From NCBI RefSeq assembly GCF_002159185.1, contig NZ_NFHD01000012.1:34705-98704 (forward strand): DNA of 64,000 bases, read 5' to 3'. A model generated the notes under the pieces. That model did no database searches. It was not told the DNA's origin and was given only the letters and a program-made list of their open reading frames with translations. Each line of letters begins with the position of its first letter. Position 1 is the first letter of the stretch. Positions 61,997-64,000 of this stretch are shown piece after piece. The stretch is from Gemmiger sp. An87. Lineage in GTDB: Bacteria; Bacillota; Clostridia; Oscillospirales; Ruminococcaceae. The position numbers and the translations under genes were made by a program.

Positions 61997-62037
61997 GCAA
62001 AAACGCGCCCTGGTCCCTGACCAGAGCGCGTTTTTGC
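61997..62037. terminator. Bidirectional terminator
   Basis: GCAAAAACGCGC and CTGGTC pair with GACCAG and GCGCGTTTTTGC. Confidence 0.85.
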
Positions 62038-62050
62038 TGTTTCGGGCAAC

Positions 62051-63379
62051 TCAGCCCGCAAGCTTCATATTCTGATATCTCTGGGTGAGGTACTCGTCCG
62101 GATACTGCTCATCCAGGAACTGCTGCACCGCATTGGTGGCCGGGATGCCTTTTTCCCGCTGATCCATACGGCCCAGCGCCATGCAGGAGAGAAGCACATC
62201 CACTGCCAGCAGCACCACCAGCACCCAGGTGAGCACCTTGCCCACCTTCATGGGAATCTTCTCGATCAGCGCCGAGATGCGGGGATAAACCTCTTTCACC
62301 CAGATCACCGCGGCAATGCCCCAGAACACGCAGTACAGCAGGTTGATACGGCCATTCAGGTTGAAGGGGATCTTGCTGTAATCCCAGAAAACCTTGCCGA
62401 ACAATTTCTCGGTAACCACGCTGCACATGTACTCATACACGCCGCCCATGAGCGCGCCGCCCACAAAGATGTAACGGTCGCTCTTGTCCATCAGGCCGCG
62501 CAATACCACGGTGAGGATTGCCGCACCCAGGCCCCAGACCACGCTGAACGGGCCGTACAGAAGGCTGCTGCGGCTCATCAGCACACCAGAGGTACCCCAT
62601 ACAAACACAGTCTCAATCAGATCACCCACAAAGGCACCGATCAAAAACAGCCAGAACAGCTTGTAGAAGCCGATTCCCGCTGCAAAGACGTTGGCTGCAG
62701 GGTGTTCCTCCTCCGCAGAAAGCCGGGTCAGGTTGGGGAAGGCTTTGGCCAGATGACGCTTCTGGTACCCCTGGTACCAGCCCAGGGTGCGGGTGGTCAA
62801 ACCGTCGCCAATGGTCTCACTGGCCTGCTGCAGGTATTCCGCGATGGGCTTGCTCATCTTCCAGCGGCGGCGCACCGCGTGTACACCGTACACCATCACC
62901 AGCGCGTCCACCGCCAGCACAACGGCCAGCACCAGCGCCAGAATCTGCAGCGCAATGGCGGGCAGGAAGCTCAGGCCCCAATGCAGCACCGGAGTCAGGA
63001 AGCGCACCGCCAAAGCCACCAGAACGCCCTTGATCAGGGAGCTCTCCAGGCAGATGTAGCCCTTCAGGTTCATGGGCCGGTCGGAGTAATCCCACCAGCG
63101 CCGGTCAAACTGCCGCTCCAGGATCACACCGGCCACCACCTCGACGGCAGCGCACAGGACTACAGCGCCCAGCACAAACACCAGAAGATTGTTCTCCTTC
63201 GGTTCCAGAAAGACACCTGCCAGGGTAGCCATCAAGCCGTAAAGCGGCACGATGGGGCCGTTCATGACGCCTCGGTTCACAAACCGGCGCTGCTTCACCG
63301 CAGTGACAGCAACCTCGGCGCACCAGCCCAAAAAGGCATAGATAATAAAATACAGGAACAACATGCTCAATTCGTACAT
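62051..63379 (-). CDS. Duplicated CmpB-type membrane protein
   Basis: 442-residue polytopic protein of the putative ABC-permease CmpB family. Two homologous halves are visible: WWDYSDRPMNLKGYICLESSLIKG (about 94-118) and FWDYSKIPFNLNGRINLLYCVFWG (about 336-360), each after a GRF/GGALMG-type segment. A cytoplasmic loop near 172-220 separates them. No ATPase partner is adjacent, so a transport role is not shown. AAAGGAGAAAACGT precedes ATG. Confidence 0.75.
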   Translation of the reverse strand: MYELSMLFLYFIIYAFLGWCAEVAVTAVKQRRFVNRGVMNGPIVPLYGLMATLAGVFLEPKENNLLVFVLGAVVLCAAVEVVAGVILERQFDRRWWDYSDRPMNLKGYICLESSLIKGVLVALAVRFLTPVLHWGLSFLPAIALQILALVLAVVLAVDALVMVYGVHAVRRRWKMSKPIAEYLQQASETIGDGLTTRTLGWYQGYQKRHLAKAFPNLTRLSAEEEHPAANVFAAGIGFYKLFWLFLIGAFVGDLIETVFVWGTSGVLMSRSSLLYGPFSVVWGLGAAILTVVLRGLMDKSDRYIFVGGALMGGVYEYMCSVVTEKLFGKVFWDYSKIPFNLNGRINLLYCVFWGIAAVIWVKEVYPRISALIEKIPMKVGKVLTWVLVVLLAVDVLLSCMALGRMDQREKGIPATNAVQQFLDEQYPDEYLTQRYQNMKLAG

Positions 63380-63618
63380 ACGTTTTCTCCTTTGGGCGGG
63401 AACATCCCGCCGTTTTCAACGAAGTCCGCCGGGATGTTTTCCTTTCTCCCTAGCATAACAGCGTAGCTTAAGTGTACCATATCCCACAGTAAAATCAATT
63501 GCACAAACAACGAACTTTGTTTCCTTTGCGTTTTTTTACTGATTTTATCCGAACATAAACCTTATACACTCGTTTTTTGATATTTCGTCGCTTGCTTTAT
63601 CCTCGGCCGGAAGACGCA

Positions 63619-63651
63619 AAAAAGCCCGTGAACGCTTTCGCATTCACGGGC
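63619..63651 (-). terminator. Terminator after tRNA-Trp
   Basis: AAAAGCCCGTGAA stem with TTCACGGGC, T-run on the minus strand. Confidence 0.8.
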
Positions 63652-63654
63652 CTT

Positions 63655-63730
63655 TGGCAGGGGCAGAAGGATTCGAACCCTCGGCACGCGGTTTTGGAGA
63701 CCGCTGCTCTACCAGCTGAGCTATACCCCT
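63655..63730 (-). tRNA. tRNA-Trp (CCA)
   Basis: Cloverleaf on the minus strand: acceptor AGGGGTA/TGCCCCT, D arm AGCTCAGCTGGTAGAGC, anticodon CCA, GGTTCGAATCC T-loop, discriminator G and encoded 3' CCA. Confidence 0.95.
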
Positions 63731-63764
63731 TTATTCTGTTGCCCCGTTCGCCGGGTGCCTTATT

Positions 63765-63793
63765 ACTATACCAAAAAACAGTCTGCCTGTCAA
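63765..63793 (-). promoter_or_regulatory. Promoter of tRNA-Trp
   Basis: Minus strand TTGACA (63793-63788), 17-nt spacer, TATAGT (63770-63765), 35 nt before the tRNA. Confidence 0.75.
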
Positions 63794-63871
63794 CAAGTAT
63801 TTTCGATTTTTTCGCAATTTTTTCTGTCCTGCTTTCGGGACAGAAAGTGGTCTGCCGGATGGTAAAAAATG

Positions 63872-63899
63872 AACCCTTTCGGCAAATTCCGAAAGGGCT
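63872..63899 (-). terminator. Terminator after tRNA-Thr
   Basis: CCCTTTCGG-6 nt-CCGAAAGGG, followed by a T-run on the minus strand. Confidence 0.7.
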
Positions 63900-63905
63900 C
63901 TACCA

Positions 63906-63981
<76 letters not shown>

Positions 63982-63985
63982 AAGA

Positions 63986-64000
63986 TGGCGACCCGGATGG
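63986..64000 (-). tRNA. Possible 3' end of a third tRNA, cut by the window
   Basis: CCA, discriminator G and CCGGGTC acceptor strand are visible 4 nt before tRNA-Thr. Identity cannot be told from 15 nt; discriminator G would fit Asp among others. Confidence 0.35.

Noticed and set aside
63821..63846. TTTCTGTCC/GGGACAGAAA hairpin as terminator between the tRNAs
   Set aside because: Neither side has a T-run; probably a chance or processing stem.

Overview
The window (about 60% GC outside one island) looks like a chromosome segment of a gut Clostridium of the Oscillospirales, Faecalibacterium/Gemmiger/Subdoligranulum-like. This is an inference from the Firmicutes-type gene neighbourhoods (rpsF-ssb-rpsR, rplU-rpmA-obg-mrnC, a YmfF/YmfH peptidase pair, a PASTA kinase-like protein), the high GC and the strong AGGAGG ribosome sites. 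No marker gene in the window fixes the species.

Layout. 0.3-3.8 kb: a GH43-type glycosidase with a Crp/Fnr-type regulator, and a divergent iron-dependent alcohol dehydrogenase. 3.8-7.5 kb: an AraC-type regulator divergent from a two-gene operon, an Old-Yellow-Enzyme/FAD/4Fe-4S reductase carrying the HGDR motif (Asp166-Arg167) of bilirubin reductase BilR and a secreted lipoprotein with a flavin-barrel (PNPOx-like) fold. 7.7-10.9 kb: AraC regulator, membrane-anchored sugar-binding-like protein, rlmD. 11.0-14.8 kb: a copper ATPase fused in frame to a CopZ chaperone, preceded by a cysteine-rich XRE/TPR regulator. 15-22.8 kb: prfB, a zinc-ribbon membrane protein, cstA, rpsF-ssb-rpsR, and a Ser/Thr kinase-like PASTA protein that lacks the catalytic aspartates.

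23.1-34.2 kb is an integrative mobilizable element between yebC and what is probably yebC's own terminator. It carries a large serine recombinase, TnpW-like protein, DnaC-like loader, RepA_N initiator, Cys-rich VLP protein, MobA/MobC with a candidate oriT, sigma-like and HTH proteins, and an AT-rich resistance module: tet(W) with its leader-peptide attenuator and a methyltransferase. No conjugation pore genes are present, so it would need a helper to transfer.

34.3-45.4 kb is core: yebC, an RsmF-like rRNA methylase, mrnC, obg, a 174-bp MITE-like element, rpmA, rplU (no prp between them), folD, lgt, two M16 peptidases and a VanY-type carboxypeptidase. 45.6-49.6 kb is a threonine operon (ACT-domain protein, hom, thrB, aspartate kinase). 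49.8-52.3 kb is a class A PBP whose best-supported start is an AUC codon. 52.9-57.3 kb is an orphan FkbH-ACP-MaoC-SDR-GNAT cassette that looks like a machine for making and transferring an unusual acyl group. 57.4-58.4 kb is a MarR regulator plus a BilS-like flavodoxin, 51 kb from bilR. The end holds a CcdA-TlpA fusion, a ricin-lectin protein with a lysine/alanine repeat tail, sfsA, a duplicated CmpB-type membrane protein and tRNA-Trp and tRNA-Thr.

The strongest leads are the BilR operon with its secreted flavin-barrel partner, the FkbH acyl cassette, the copA-copZ fusion with an internal start, and the ricin/KALKAAEEQ protein.
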